A stretch of 64,000 bases of DNA, from the NCBI GenBank assembly GCA_003249255.1, contig QKJP01000031.1, positions 179,614-243,613 of the forward strand. The letters are read 5' to 3'. The notes under the pieces are model-generated. The model did not search any database and was not told the DNA's origin. It saw only the letters and a program-made list of their open reading frames with translations. The stretch is from Bacteroidales bacterium (GTDB lineage: Bacteria; Bacteroidota; Bacteroidia; Bacteroidales; Marinilabiliaceae). Each line of letters opens with the position of its first letter. The stretch's first letter is position 1. Position numbers and translations under genes: made by a program. Below, piece after piece: positions 44,141 through 52,162 of this stretch.

Positions 44141-45757
44141 ATGAAACGATCTTACTTCTTATTCCAATTTTTATTCTCTGTTGTCATTTCATACAATACT
44201 CTTTTTGCGCAAGATTACGGATACTTTATTGCATTTACAGACAAAGCCAATTCACAATATTCAATAACCAGTCCTGAAAAATTTCTATCGGCACGAGCGA
44301 TTGAAAGACGAGCCAAACAAAACATTTCAATTACAGAAGAAGACCTTCCGGTTAATTCGGAGTATGTAGATAGTTTAAAAAAACTCGGAATACTAATTTC
44401 ACACACTACTAAATGGCTAAATGGGGCCATTGCGTTTTCAAACGACGCGGCTTTAATGGATACTCTTACAAACATCCATTTCATATCCACCGTTGAGCTC
44501 ACAAAATCTCCAATTACACTAAAAAACAGCAACAACAAGCTTAATCTCCAAAAAAACAAACTTGAAATCAGCTCTTACGGATCGGCTTGGAATCAGACAC
44601 AAACACTGAACGTTCATCACTTACATCAAGCCGGATACAAGGGAGAAGGCATGCACATTGCAGTTATTGATGCAGGTTTTTATAAAGCAAATGAATTACC
44701 GGTATTTGAACACCTTTGGAGCAATGGTCAAATATTGGGCAGCAGAGATTTTGTTAATCCACAATCCAATATTTTTAAAGAACATGCTCATGGCATGATG
44801 GTACTTTCTACAATGGGAGGTTATATCGACAATACATTTTCAGGTACAGCACCGGAAGCCTCTTATTGGTTATTGCGAAGCGAAGATGCAGCCTCTGAGT
44901 TTCCGATAGAAGGTGACTACTGGATCCTGGCAGCAGAATTCGCAGATAGCGCCGGCGTAGATATAATCAATACTTCACTCGGATATAACCAATTTGATAA
45001 TCCGTCTTTCAATTACAGCTATGATGAATTGAATGGTGAAACCTTACGAATTTCGAGAGCAGCAGACTTAGCGGCTTCCAAAGGCATGCTTATTATTATC
45101 AGCGCCGGTAACGAAGGTAGTAACCCATGGAAATACATTACCGCACCAGCCGATGCAAAAAATGTTATTTCTGTAGGAGCCATCCGATCTGATTCGATCA
45201 GAGCTAGTTTCTCCGGTTTTGGACCAAGTGCCGACGATCGAATTAAACCTGACTTATCAGCCATGGGCTACAATACAACCATTCAAGACATTAATGGGGA
45301 ATTAAGTCATGCGTCCGGCACTTCCTTTTCTGCGCCAATATTATCAGGTTCTGCAGCGTGTTTTTGGCAAGCTAATCCCAATTTATCAGCAACTGAAATA
45401 AGAAATAAGCTAATCGAAAGTGCACATTTGCATTCCAATCCAAATAATGAATTGGGTTATGGCATACCAAATTTCAAAACCCTCATCTCAAGTTATATTT
45501 CTTTAACCCAAACAACTAACTTTAGAATAACTCCTAATCCGTTTAAGCATCAAATAGTTATTAACGGCCTGGACACTTTGGAGTCAAGTACTATTTACAT
45601 TCACGATTTGCTAGGTAATCTACTAAAAATTATTCTTCACGAATCAGGACAACCTTCAAAAACAATTTCTAATTTAGATGATTTTCAAGTTGGATGTTAT
45701 GTTATTTCGATCGTTAACCATAAACATCAAAAACAATTTAAACTTATTAAGTACTAA
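44141..45757 (+). CDS. Secreted subtilase (S8) with T9SS sorting domain
   Basis: 538 aa. Signal peptide 1-23 (ends NTLFAQ). Pro-region with LSARAIERRAKQNI typical of Bacteroidota S8 peptidases. Catalytic triad: Asp in HIAVIDAGF (about 176), His in EHAHGMMVLSTMGG (about 215), Ser in GTSFSAPILSGSAA (about 394), with the oxyanion Asn in IISAGNEG. The last 75 residues (FRITPNPFKHQIVINGLDT to CYVISIVNHKHQKQFKLIK) are a T9SS sorting domain. Stop overlaps the xseA start (TAATG), an odd pairing of a secreted protease with a repair nuclease. Confidence 0.93.
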   Translation: MKRSYFLFQFLFSVVISYNTLFAQDYGYFIAFTDKANSQYSITSPEKFLSARAIERRAKQNISITEEDLPVNSEYVDSLKKLGILISHTTKWLNGAIAFSNDAALMDTLTNIHFISTVELTKSPITLKNSNNKLNLQKNKLEISSYGSAWNQTQTLNVHHLHQAGYKGEGMHIAVIDAGFYKANELPVFEHLWSNGQILGSRDFVNPQSNIFKEHAHGMMVLSTMGGYIDNTFSGTAPEASYWLLRSEDAASEFPIEGDYWILAAEFADSAGVDIINTSLGYNQFDNPSFNYSYDELNGETLRISRAADLAASKGMLIIISAGNEGSNPWKYITAPADAKNVISVGAIRSDSIRASFSGFGPSADDRIKPDLSAMGYNTTIQDINGELSHASGTSFSAPILSGSAACFWQANPNLSATEIRNKLIESAHLHSNPNNELGYGIPNFKTLISSYISLTQTTNFRITPNPFKHQIVINGLDTLESSTIYIHDLLGNLLKIILHESGQPSKTISNLDDFQVGCYVISIVNHKHQKQFKLIKY

Positions 45758-47157
45758 TGAATGACCACATTTCGCTATATGAGCTTAATCACTCCATTAA
45801 AAATGAATTACAATCGGCTTTTCCAAATGCCGTATGGATTGTTGCAGAAATCAGTGAATTGCGAACTCATAGAAGTGGTCATTGCTATTTAGAACTCATT
45901 GAAAAAGATCCTAAAAACGATCAGATTATAGCAAAGGCTAAAGCAACAATTTGGGCTTTTACCTATCGAATGTTAAAACCTTATTTTGAAACATCAACCA
46001 AACAATCTTTAACAGTTGGCTTAAAAATATTAGTACGCGCTAAGGTTGAATACAATGAGCTCTATGGATTGAATTTGAATGTTAAAGACATTGATCCAAC
46101 ATTTACACTAGGAGACCTTGCTCAACGACGTTTGCAAATCATCAAACAATTGGAGGATGATGGTATCATTGATATGAATAAGGATTTAGAATTGCCCCTT
46201 GTTCCTCAGAAACTGGCCATTATCTCATCTCCCTCAGCTGCGGGTTATGAAGATTTCATCAATCAGATTAATAACAATACAAACGGGTATAAAATATACA
46301 CTAAGCTATTTCCGGCAATTATGCAGGGAGATGAAACCGAAGCTTCTGTCATAAATGCACTAGATCGAATTTACGAATATGAAGATTTCTTTGATGCTGT
46401 GATTATCATTCGAGGCGGAGGCTCCACTGCTGATCTCATGTATTTTGACAGCTACGACATTGCTGTAAACATTGCCCAGTTTCCATTGCCGGTTATTACC
46501 GGGATAGGACACGAAAGGGATGAATCAATTGCAGATATGGTAGCTCATACTCCCGTTAAAACACCTACTGCTGCCGCCGAATTAATTATTGATATCATAG
46601 ATGGTTTTTATGAATATCTGGAAGATTTAAGAGGACAAATTATCAACACTTCAAGAAACATTATTAAAGAAGATAAGCACCAGTTAGAATTAGTTACACA
46701 TAAAATACCTTCGGTAGTGAAAGAAATCATTTCTACGCACAGAAGAAAACCACAGGAATTAGCACAAAAACTAAAATATTCATTAAAAACTTATTTTGAT
46801 GATCAACAACACTACTTTTCTTCTGTCAAAGAATCTTTACAATACTTCACCCAAAAACAAATAAAATCGAAGCAAAGAGATTTGGTTTTTGTAAATTCGA
46901 AAGTTGCACTTGCAGCTAAATCTTTTATCAAATCAAAAAAGCATCAAATCGAAATATTGGAACAAAGTAATAATTTTGCCGACCCTATAAATATCCTAAA
47001 TAAAGGTTATTCGATTACCTTATTCAATAACAAAACAGTAAAAGAAATCCATCAAATAAAACAAGGTGATTTTATTACAACCCGAATACAAAACGGTGAA
47101 ATCATTAGTAAAGTCGAACAAATAAAAGCTCTTAAACATGTCCAAAAAGAAAATTAG
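45757..47157 (+). CDS. xseA: Exodeoxyribonuclease VII large subunit
   Basis: 466 aa. N-terminal OB fold (SLYELNHSIKNELQSAFPNAVWIVAEISELRTHRSGHCYLELIEKD), catalytic domain with IISSPSAAGYEDF, IIRGGGSTADLMYFDSYDIA and ITGIGHERDESIADMVAHTPVKTPTAAAE, then a long helical region ending with the usual GYSIT segment. Degrades single-stranded DNA to acid-soluble oligonucleotides together with XseB. Start overlaps the subtilase stop by 1 bp and the end overlaps xseB by 20 bp. Confidence 0.96.
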   Translation: MNDHISLYELNHSIKNELQSAFPNAVWIVAEISELRTHRSGHCYLELIEKDPKNDQIIAKAKATIWAFTYRMLKPYFETSTKQSLTVGLKILVRAKVEYNELYGLNLNVKDIDPTFTLGDLAQRRLQIIKQLEDDGIIDMNKDLELPLVPQKLAIISSPSAAGYEDFINQINNNTNGYKIYTKLFPAIMQGDETEASVINALDRIYEYEDFFDAVIIIRGGGSTADLMYFDSYDIAVNIAQFPLPVITGIGHERDESIADMVAHTPVKTPTAAAELIIDIIDGFYEYLEDLRGQIINTSRNIIKEDKHQLELVTHKIPSVVKEIISTHRRKPQELAQKLKYSLKTYFDDQQHYFSSVKESLQYFTQKQIKSKQRDLVFVNSKVALAAKSFIKSKKHQIEILEQSNNFADPINILNKGYSITLFNNKTVKEIHQIKQGDFITTRIQNGEIISKVEQIKALKHVQKEN

Positions 47158-47335
47158 TTACAACGAAGCAATACATGAAATTGAAAATATCTTAAACCAA
47201 ATTGAAAACGAAGAACCGGATATTGATGAGCTTTCTGAAAATGTAAAAAAAGTAAGTGGCTTGATTAAGATTTGTAAAGAAAAGCTCTTTAAAGCCGAAG
47301 AAGAGGTAGAAAAAATTTTGAAGGAGATTGAGTAA
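47138..47335 (+). CDS. xseB: Exodeoxyribonuclease VII small subunit
   Basis: 65 aa. Three-helix protein with ISYNEAIHEIENILNQIENEEPDIDELSENVKKVSGLIKICKEKLFKAEEEVEKIL, matching the XseB pattern (ExAxxxLExIxxxLExxxxxLdel). Overlaps xseA by 20 bp. Subunit that wraps the helical arm of XseA. Confidence 0.95.
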   Translation: MSKKKISYNEAIHEIENILNQIENEEPDIDELSENVKKVSGLIKICKEKLFKAEEEVEKILKEIE

Positions 47336-47470
47336 TAAGCTAACCTATTGATTAATTGATGTACTGATTACAATTAAAACCTGAATTGAAAAGAAAAAAC
47401 CCTTTCTTTTATCAGACAAAAGATGTAATTTTTAGTTTTATAAAAAACTACAAACCTAAACTTACATCTT

Positions 47471-48643
47471 ATGAATATTTTTACTATTGGTTTAGCAATG
47501 ATTATTCTGGCAGGTATTTCTTGCTGGACGATCCTCTTCTTCATATTCAGGAGAACTTTTCTTATGGTGATTGCCACCATTTTCTGCTTAGTGATTGACT
47601 CCATTGCCTGTTATGGCTATATAGTAGGGCAAAAAGGGCTCATTCATTTATCATGGACTGTGCCATTTGCTCTAATTTCAATTATTGCAGCATTTTATTA
47701 TTTATCGGCCAGAGTAAAAAATCCGATTCAGCATTTAACAAAAATAATTAAACTAATGAGTCAGAAAGACATGACTCAGGATGTGGACCAAAAATACATT
47801 AATCGGGAAAAATACGAAATAAAAGAAATGTTAGAAGCTGTTGATAACCTATTAAACAACAACAGAATACTTCTACACAAGCTATCACAAAGCTCGACTC
47901 AACTTTTAAATTCAGCGACCCATATTAATTCCGGTGCACAAGGCATAAGTACGGGAGCCACTCAACAGGCTAGTGGCATTGAGGAAATATCTGCCAATAT
48001 TGAACAAATGACTGCAAACATTAACAACAATGCAAGCAATAGCCATGAAACAGAAAAATTAAGTTCTAAGTCAGAAGCCCAATTAACAAAGTCATTTGAA
48101 ACAATTAAAGAGTCTGTAGCATTAATGAATGAGATTAATGAAAACATACTGTTAGTGAATGACATTGCCGAAAAAACCGATTTATTAGCCATCAATGCCG
48201 GAATTGAAGCCGCACGTGCCGGTGACGCAGGAAAAGGCTTTTCGGTAGTAGCAAATGAAGTCAGAAAATTAGCTGAGATTTCAGGTGAATCGGCCTATAA
48301 AATTACCAGACTTGGGCAGATGGGTGTTAAAAACATTAATCTAATCATGCAAGAAATAAACGAGATCCTATCTCAAACCAATGCCTCCACAAAACTTATA
48401 AAAGAAGTATCGGCAGCCGGCGGAGAAATGAGCATTGGAGCTGCTCAAATAAACTCAGCCATTAGTGAATTTAACACTGTAGTACAAGAAAATGCAGCAT
48501 CTTCTGAAGAGTTAAATGCAACTTCTGAAAGCCTATTGGAACTGTCAAAAAACATTAAAGCGATTGTTGATGAATATTCTTTTCATCAGGCTCAAATTAT
48601 CATGATGAACCCTCAATTAATCGAAGATAGCGTGAGCGCTTAA
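47471..48643 (+). CDS. Methyl-accepting chemotaxis-type signalling protein
   Basis: 390 aa. Three N-terminal helices (4-24, 28-50, 58-78) with only short loops, so no periplasmic ligand domain. A HAMP-like linker follows at about 80-130 ([30 protein letters not shown]), then a coiled-coil signalling domain with the hairpin tip [40 protein letters not shown], close to the canonical sequence but with Gly and Asp in place of Ala and Glu (N-A-G-I, A-G-D-A). No che, gliding or flagellar genes are near. It may signal to a kinase encoded elsewhere. Confidence 0.9.
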   Translation: MNIFTIGLAMIILAGISCWTILFFIFRRTFLMVIATIFCLVIDSIACYGYIVGQKGLIHLSWTVPFALISIIAAFYYLSARVKNPIQHLTKIIKLMSQKDMTQDVDQKYINREKYEIKEMLEAVDNLLNNNRILLHKLSQSSTQLLNSATHINSGAQGISTGATQQASGIEEISANIEQMTANINNNASNSHETEKLSSKSEAQLTKSFETIKESVALMNEINENILLVNDIAEKTDLLAINAGIEAARAGDAGKGFSVVANEVRKLAEISGESAYKITRLGQMGVKNINLIMQEINEILSQTNASTKLIKEVSAAGGEMSIGAAQINSAISEFNTVVQENAASSEELNATSESLLELSKNIKAIVDEYSFHQAQIIMMNPQLIEDSVSA

Positions 48644-48659
48644 GGTATTACCAGATTAA

Positions 48660-48845
48660 ATATGATATTAGTGTGATGTAGGCCGGTATAACAATGACAT
48701 TGTGTAGCGTAGCGTCCCGCTACGAAGATCTACAATCGGCCTCAGGCCGTATGAGTACTGCTACCAAACTAAAAAATAGCCACTGTTTTTCTACAAAGGC
48801 TATTTTTTTATACAGGCCAGAGGCCTTTTTATTATGGGGGCACGA
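48660..48845. repeat. Palindrome cluster downstream of the chemoreceptor gene
   Basis: Contains TAGCG..CGCTA, CGGCCTCAGGCCG and AAAATAGCC..GGCTATTTT in under 150 bp, with locally raised GC. Similar in style to the cluster at 37420-37637, no shared coding sequence. Confidence 0.45.
48771..48809 (+). terminator. Hairpin terminator downstream of the chemoreceptor gene
   Basis: AAAATAGCC (48773-48781) pairs with GGCTATTTT (48798-48806), followed by more T residues. Confidence 0.7.
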
Positions 48846-48858
48846 CGTATCCCAGGCG

Positions 48859-48910
48859 TACGCTGAACAATTTACATTATTTATACACTACGACGAACTG
48901 GAGACTCTAA
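48859..48910. repeat. Direct repeat, left copy, flanking the dead TA pair
   Basis: About 52 bp (TACGCTGAACAATTTACATT and on to GACGAACTGGAGACTCTAA), imperfectly matched by 49540-49591, 681 bp away. Confidence 0.7.
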
Positions 48911-48923
48911 AAACATTTCGTAA

Positions 48924-49223
48924 TCAAGTCCTACCTTTCCATTTTTTAGGATGAATATAAGTGCTTACTACTGCTAGAATAACAACATCGTTTCCGTTTA
49001 TAACATAAACAACAATGTATGGAAAACGTTCTGTTTATATCCATCTAACATTCTTACGATACTTAACTTCAAACGAGTTAGCAGTTCTAGATAAAACAGT
49101 CTTAACTTTTTCAACTTCGGAATAAAATTCAGCACCTAGTCCTTTACGCTTGCTTTCATACCAAAGTACAGCTTCAAAAATGTCTTGATGAGCATCGAGT
49201 TTTAAATTAACTCGATATCTCAT
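48924..49223 (-). pseudogene. ParE/RelE-type toxin gene with in-frame stop
   Basis: From ATG 49223 the frame encodes 62 residues of a ParE/RelE-superfamily toxin (MRYRVNLKLDAHQDIFEAV, WYESKRKGLGAEFYSEVEK, ANSFEVKYRKNVRW), then a TAA at 49035-49037. Reading on in the same frame gives 36 more residues with the family's C-terminal core (ERFPYIVVYVINGNDVVIL, AVVSTYIHPKKW) and a real stop at 48924. The full length would be 99 aa, normal for ParE. A single Arg/Lys/Gln-to-stop type change has therefore inactivated it. The start overlaps the antitoxin stop (ATGA), a normal TA arrangement. Confidence 0.88.
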
Positions 49224-49452
49224 AGATATTTTTTCAATAAACGATTTGACTCTTCCCAGCTAAGTACATTTTTCGGATTTGCATGGTAATCGTCCAATCT
49301 TTCATCAATCAATTCTTTGTGAGATTGAGTAACTCAAAATCCTTACGACTTCCTAAAAAATCCTGAAAGATCGTATATACAGCCTCTAAAGTCTTTTCAT
49401 CAAGATGATCTATTTGACTATGTAAGTCTTTCCTAAGTTCTCTTGCATCCAT
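49220..49452 (-). pseudogene. Cognate antitoxin gene with a frameshift
   Basis: From ATG 49452: MDARELRKDLHSQIDHLDEK and ETLEAVYTIFQDFLGSRKDFEL-type start; the frame then ends at a TGA. Another frame continues with QSHKELIDERLDDYHANPK and NVLSWEESNRLLKKYL to the TGA at 49220-49222, the usual end of antitoxins of this type. The 233-bp span is one base short of 78 codons, so a one-base deletion near 49320-49330 explains the break. Four-base overlap with the toxin. Confidence 0.85.
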
Positions 49453-49539
49453 AACCCCTTGTTTTAACTAATACAAAGTTAACGAATAATAAGTGCTTTG
49501 GTTACTCCTTGTGGTTCATTGTTTAGTTCTGCTTAGCCT

Positions 49540-49591
49540 TACGCCGAACAATTTACATCATTTATTTGCTATGACGAACTGGGGAGTTTAA
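49540..49591. repeat. Direct repeat, right copy, flanking the dead TA pair
   Basis: TACGCCGAACAATTTACATC to GACGAACTGGGGAGTTTAA, matching 48859-48910 with a handful of mismatches. Confidence 0.7.
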
Positions 49592-49695
49592 TTATACTTT
49601 GATATTTCTCCTCGCAACTAATCTATGCATAACTATTCATCGCTTAACCTGCATGTTTAGTAACGAAACACTAGCAAAAAGTCTCTTAATAAATA

Positions 49696-49735
49696 AAAAC
49701 AGTAAAAAGAAGATTAGTCTCTCTTTTTACTGTTT
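49696..49735. terminator. Orphan bidirectional terminator hairpin
   Basis: AAAACAGTAAAAAG (49696-49709) pairs with CTTTTTACTGTTTT (49722-49735). No gene is directly upstream on either strand. Confidence 0.6.
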
Positions 49736-50037
49736 TATTTACTAAATGTCCACAATTATGCATAATGCAAAAGTGATTCGCATAACGTCAAAAAAACTCA
49801 ACACAAAGTCACAGGGAAACAGAGTTTTATAGTTTCACTTCACAAACTCTGTGCTTTTGTGTCCCCGCCTACATTAGGAAGGTCTGTGTTGAAAAAATTA
49901 TGTGTAAAAACGGATATCATTTTTTCTTTTTACATAAGAGTACATTAATGATAAATACAACAACTTTACATTTAGAACAACCTTCAATGATCAAAAAACT
50001 AAACAAGAACGCTGAATACAGATTTCTAAAGAATTAT

Positions 50038-50441
50038 TTACCGGTAAAAAAGTAAAACACCCCGCCAATAAAACTCTTCAAAAGGAGCATTAATCATCGC
50101 AAACAAAACGATATAGCCAAAATAATGGTTGGTACTTGATGCGTCTGGGTTAAAAATACTGAAATAGGAAAACTGCCGGTATAAAAATAGCAGCTATTAA
50201 TAGACCAGCTTTCGGAAAAGGTTTTATAGAAAGTGAGACTTCTTTTAGAAAAGACAATCAACATCCATATTTTAAAATAAAATAGGTAAATGCAATGGCC
50301 AGATAATACCCAAAGAACGCCGGGATCCAGGAAATCTTTAAGTCAAAAAAGCGGAAGAACACTTCTATCACCAAGCGTGTAAAACACAGTATTATTAATG
50401 GTAAAAACAAGACAAAACTTGGACAGACTTAGCTTTTTCAT
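50038..50441 (-). pseudogene. CPBP-family intramembrane protease, multiply frameshifted
   Basis: Starts MKKLSLSKFCLVF (ATG 50441), then in a second frame LPLIILCFTRLVIEVFFRFF and ISWIPAFFGYYLAIAFTYFI, then FLKEVSLSIKPFPKAG..LIAAIFIPAVFLFQYF, then NPDASSTNHYFGYIVLFAMI and NAPFEEFYWRGVLLFYR. The last piece carries the CPBP (Abi/CAAX-like) EExxxR motif (EEFYWR) in a hydrophobic setting. At least three frame changes separate the pieces and the end is lost, so it is a wreck. Such genes often process peptides or proteins in the membrane. It lies directly downstream of the SusD terminator. Confidence 0.78.
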
Positions 50442-50475
50442 ACTTCCTTTCTTTTATCTCTTCAAAAGATCTCCG

Positions 50476-50507
50476 TAAAAAAAGGCTGCCCTTTCAGGCA
50501 GCCTCAG
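50476..50507 (-). terminator. Terminator of the susCD/PUL operon
   Basis: Minus strand GGCTGCC pairs with GGCAGCC (plus 50498-50504 and 50484-50490), then seven T residues. Confidence 0.9.
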
Positions 50508-50537
50508 TTTCACTAATTTCAAAACAATTAACAACAA

Positions 50538-52142
50538 TTAATATCCTGGGTTTTGATCTGATGGACTAATACCCGGATTCAAATCAATTTCTTGCCTTGG
50601 AATTGGATACACTTCATGTTTCCCTTTAACAAACCCAAGATCTTTCAACTCTTTTTCAGCTTTATCCCAACGTACTAGATCCCAGAAACGATGACCTTCA
50701 AAAGCTAATTCTAAAGAACGCTCCTCTACAATAAATTCAAATAAAGCCGTTCCTGTTAAACTTTCCCATGAGCTATGATCATTAAGACCGGCACGCTCTC
50801 GTACTAACTTAATTAAAGCAACAGCTTTTGCATCTTCTTGTATAGCATTGTAAGCCTCAGCAGCCATTAATAACACATCTGCATAACGGATTAATTTAAA
50901 TGATATAGCATGATTCATTTCATTAACAGGTCCACCTGTAGTTGTTGTTCTTGTACAGTACTTCAAGCGAATATAACCTTCGTAAGCATCCCAATTATTA
51001 TTTCCTACCGTTCTTTCAGTACCAACAACATTCGCAGGACTATTTACTTCACCACCTCCAGCTACAAATACATCTTCAGGAATAACAGAAGCTTTGGCTC
51101 TAATATCACCTGCTTCATTAACCAATAAATCTCCAATTTTTTTTGTAGGCACTACAAAACCCCAACCATTAATATACCCACTTCCATAACCATCGATATA
51201 TTGAATTGTATCAAGTTTATTAAAAGAATTATCACCACGTGGCCCCATTAACTGCATCATCATATTAGATTCAGCTGTACCATCCCAAGGCCCACTCCAA
51301 TCATGACCATTTGTATTGGTATATACAACCTCAAATAGAGATTCATCACCGCCTCTTTCATCTAGTGACCAAATATTCTGGTATGGAGTTTTCATACTAT
51401 ATTCACCACTGCCAATTACTTGTTCAAACATATTGGCAGCCTTAGCATATTCCTTTTGGTACAAATAGACCTTACCTAATAATGCTTGAGCTGAACCTTT
51501 AGATGCTCTAAACTTCATTGCATCTGAGTATTCACTTTTAGACGGCAAATACTTGATAGCTTCTAATAAATCATCTTCAATTTCTTTATAAATGATTTTT
51601 TTGTCAGTTCGTGGCTTATTTTCATCCGCTTTACTTGCAGCATTTACCTCAAAAAAAGGTACGTTCCCAAACATCGTAACCAATTCAAAGTATGAAAAAC
51701 CTCTAAAGAATTTAGCTTCGGCAATAATCCTATTTCTGCTTTTTAAATCTCCTACATTATTAATTATAGTGTTTGCAGAATTTACTAATCGATACTGAGA
51801 CAACCATACATCTTGTAATGCAATGTTATCGGCTCCATGCTTAAACTTGCCTATAACCTGCCATTTCTCTTGATCTCCACTATTCCCACCCCCTGGATTA
51901 ACGTCATCACCAGGCATTATTTTGGCAAAAAAGATACTCGACCAATCATTGTAATTATTATAACCTACAGAAAGAAAGTCATATAAACCAAACATAGCCA
52001 ATTCTGCTTCTTCTTCTGTTTGTAAATAATTCGCATTGTCTATTAAGCCCACTGGCTTTTTATCTAACAGGTCTTCTGAACAAGAAGAAAACTGTAATAG
52101 CACTAATAAAAGCGCCGTATATTTATAAATTACTCTTTTCAT
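50538..52142 (-). CDS. SusD-family outer-membrane glycan-binding lipoprotein
   Basis: 534 aa. Lipobox FSSC (Cys near 21) followed by SEDLLDKKPVG, the standard SusD opening. The TPR-bearing SusD/RagB fold is visible in IIAEAKFFRGFSYFELVTMFGNVPFF and KGSAQALLGKVYLYQKEYAKAANMFEQVI, and the C-terminal part keeps IRYADVLLMAAEAYN, FEFIVEERSLELAFEGHRFWDLVRW and YPIPRQEIDLNPG. It caps the SusC channel and binds oligosaccharide at the surface. Last gene of the locus; 20 bp after susC. With GH9 and GH94 in the same operon, cello-oligosaccharides or glucomannan fragments are the likely ligands. Confidence 0.95.
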   Translation of the reverse strand: MKRVIYKYTALLLVLLQFSSCSEDLLDKKPVGLIDNANYLQTEEEAELAMFGLYDFLSVGYNNYNDWSSIFFAKIMPGDDVNPGGGNSGDQEKWQVIGKFKHGADNIALQDVWLSQYRLVNSANTIINNVGDLKSRNRIIAEAKFFRGFSYFELVTMFGNVPFFEVNAASKADENKPRTDKKIIYKEIEDDLLEAIKYLPSKSEYSDAMKFRASKGSAQALLGKVYLYQKEYAKAANMFEQVIGSGEYSMKTPYQNIWSLDERGGDESLFEVVYTNTNGHDWSGPWDGTAESNMMMQLMGPRGDNSFNKLDTIQYIDGYGSGYINGWGFVVPTKKIGDLLVNEAGDIRAKASVIPEDVFVAGGGEVNSPANVVGTERTVGNNNWDAYEGYIRLKYCTRTTTTGGPVNEMNHAISFKLIRYADVLLMAAEAYNAIQEDAKAVALIKLVRERAGLNDHSSWESLTGTALFEFIVEERSLELAFEGHRFWDLVRWDKAEKELKDLGFVKGKHEVYPIPRQEIDLNPGISPSDQNPGY

Positions 52143-52162
52143 TTTTTCTATGATTAAAGGAT

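Larger units (their letters stand above)
49453..50037. other. Gene-free degraded stretch
   Basis: Holds the right copy of the 52-bp repeat (49540-49591), an orphan terminator-like hairpin (49696-49735), an imperfect inverted repeat with CACAGAG/CTCTGTG-like words near 49805-49865, and probably the shredded C-terminal coding end of the CPBP gene (to about 49990). No intact open frame. Confidence 0.55.

Noticed and set aside
48694..48954. 86-aa open frame after the chemoreceptor gene
   Set aside because: Runs across the palindrome cluster and the 52-bp repeat, and overlaps the ParE pseudogene end; composition follows the repeats.
48924..49223. Stop-codon readthrough or recoding in the ParE-type gene
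   Set aside because: TAA is a poor readthrough codon and the antitoxin is also frameshifted, so decay is simpler.
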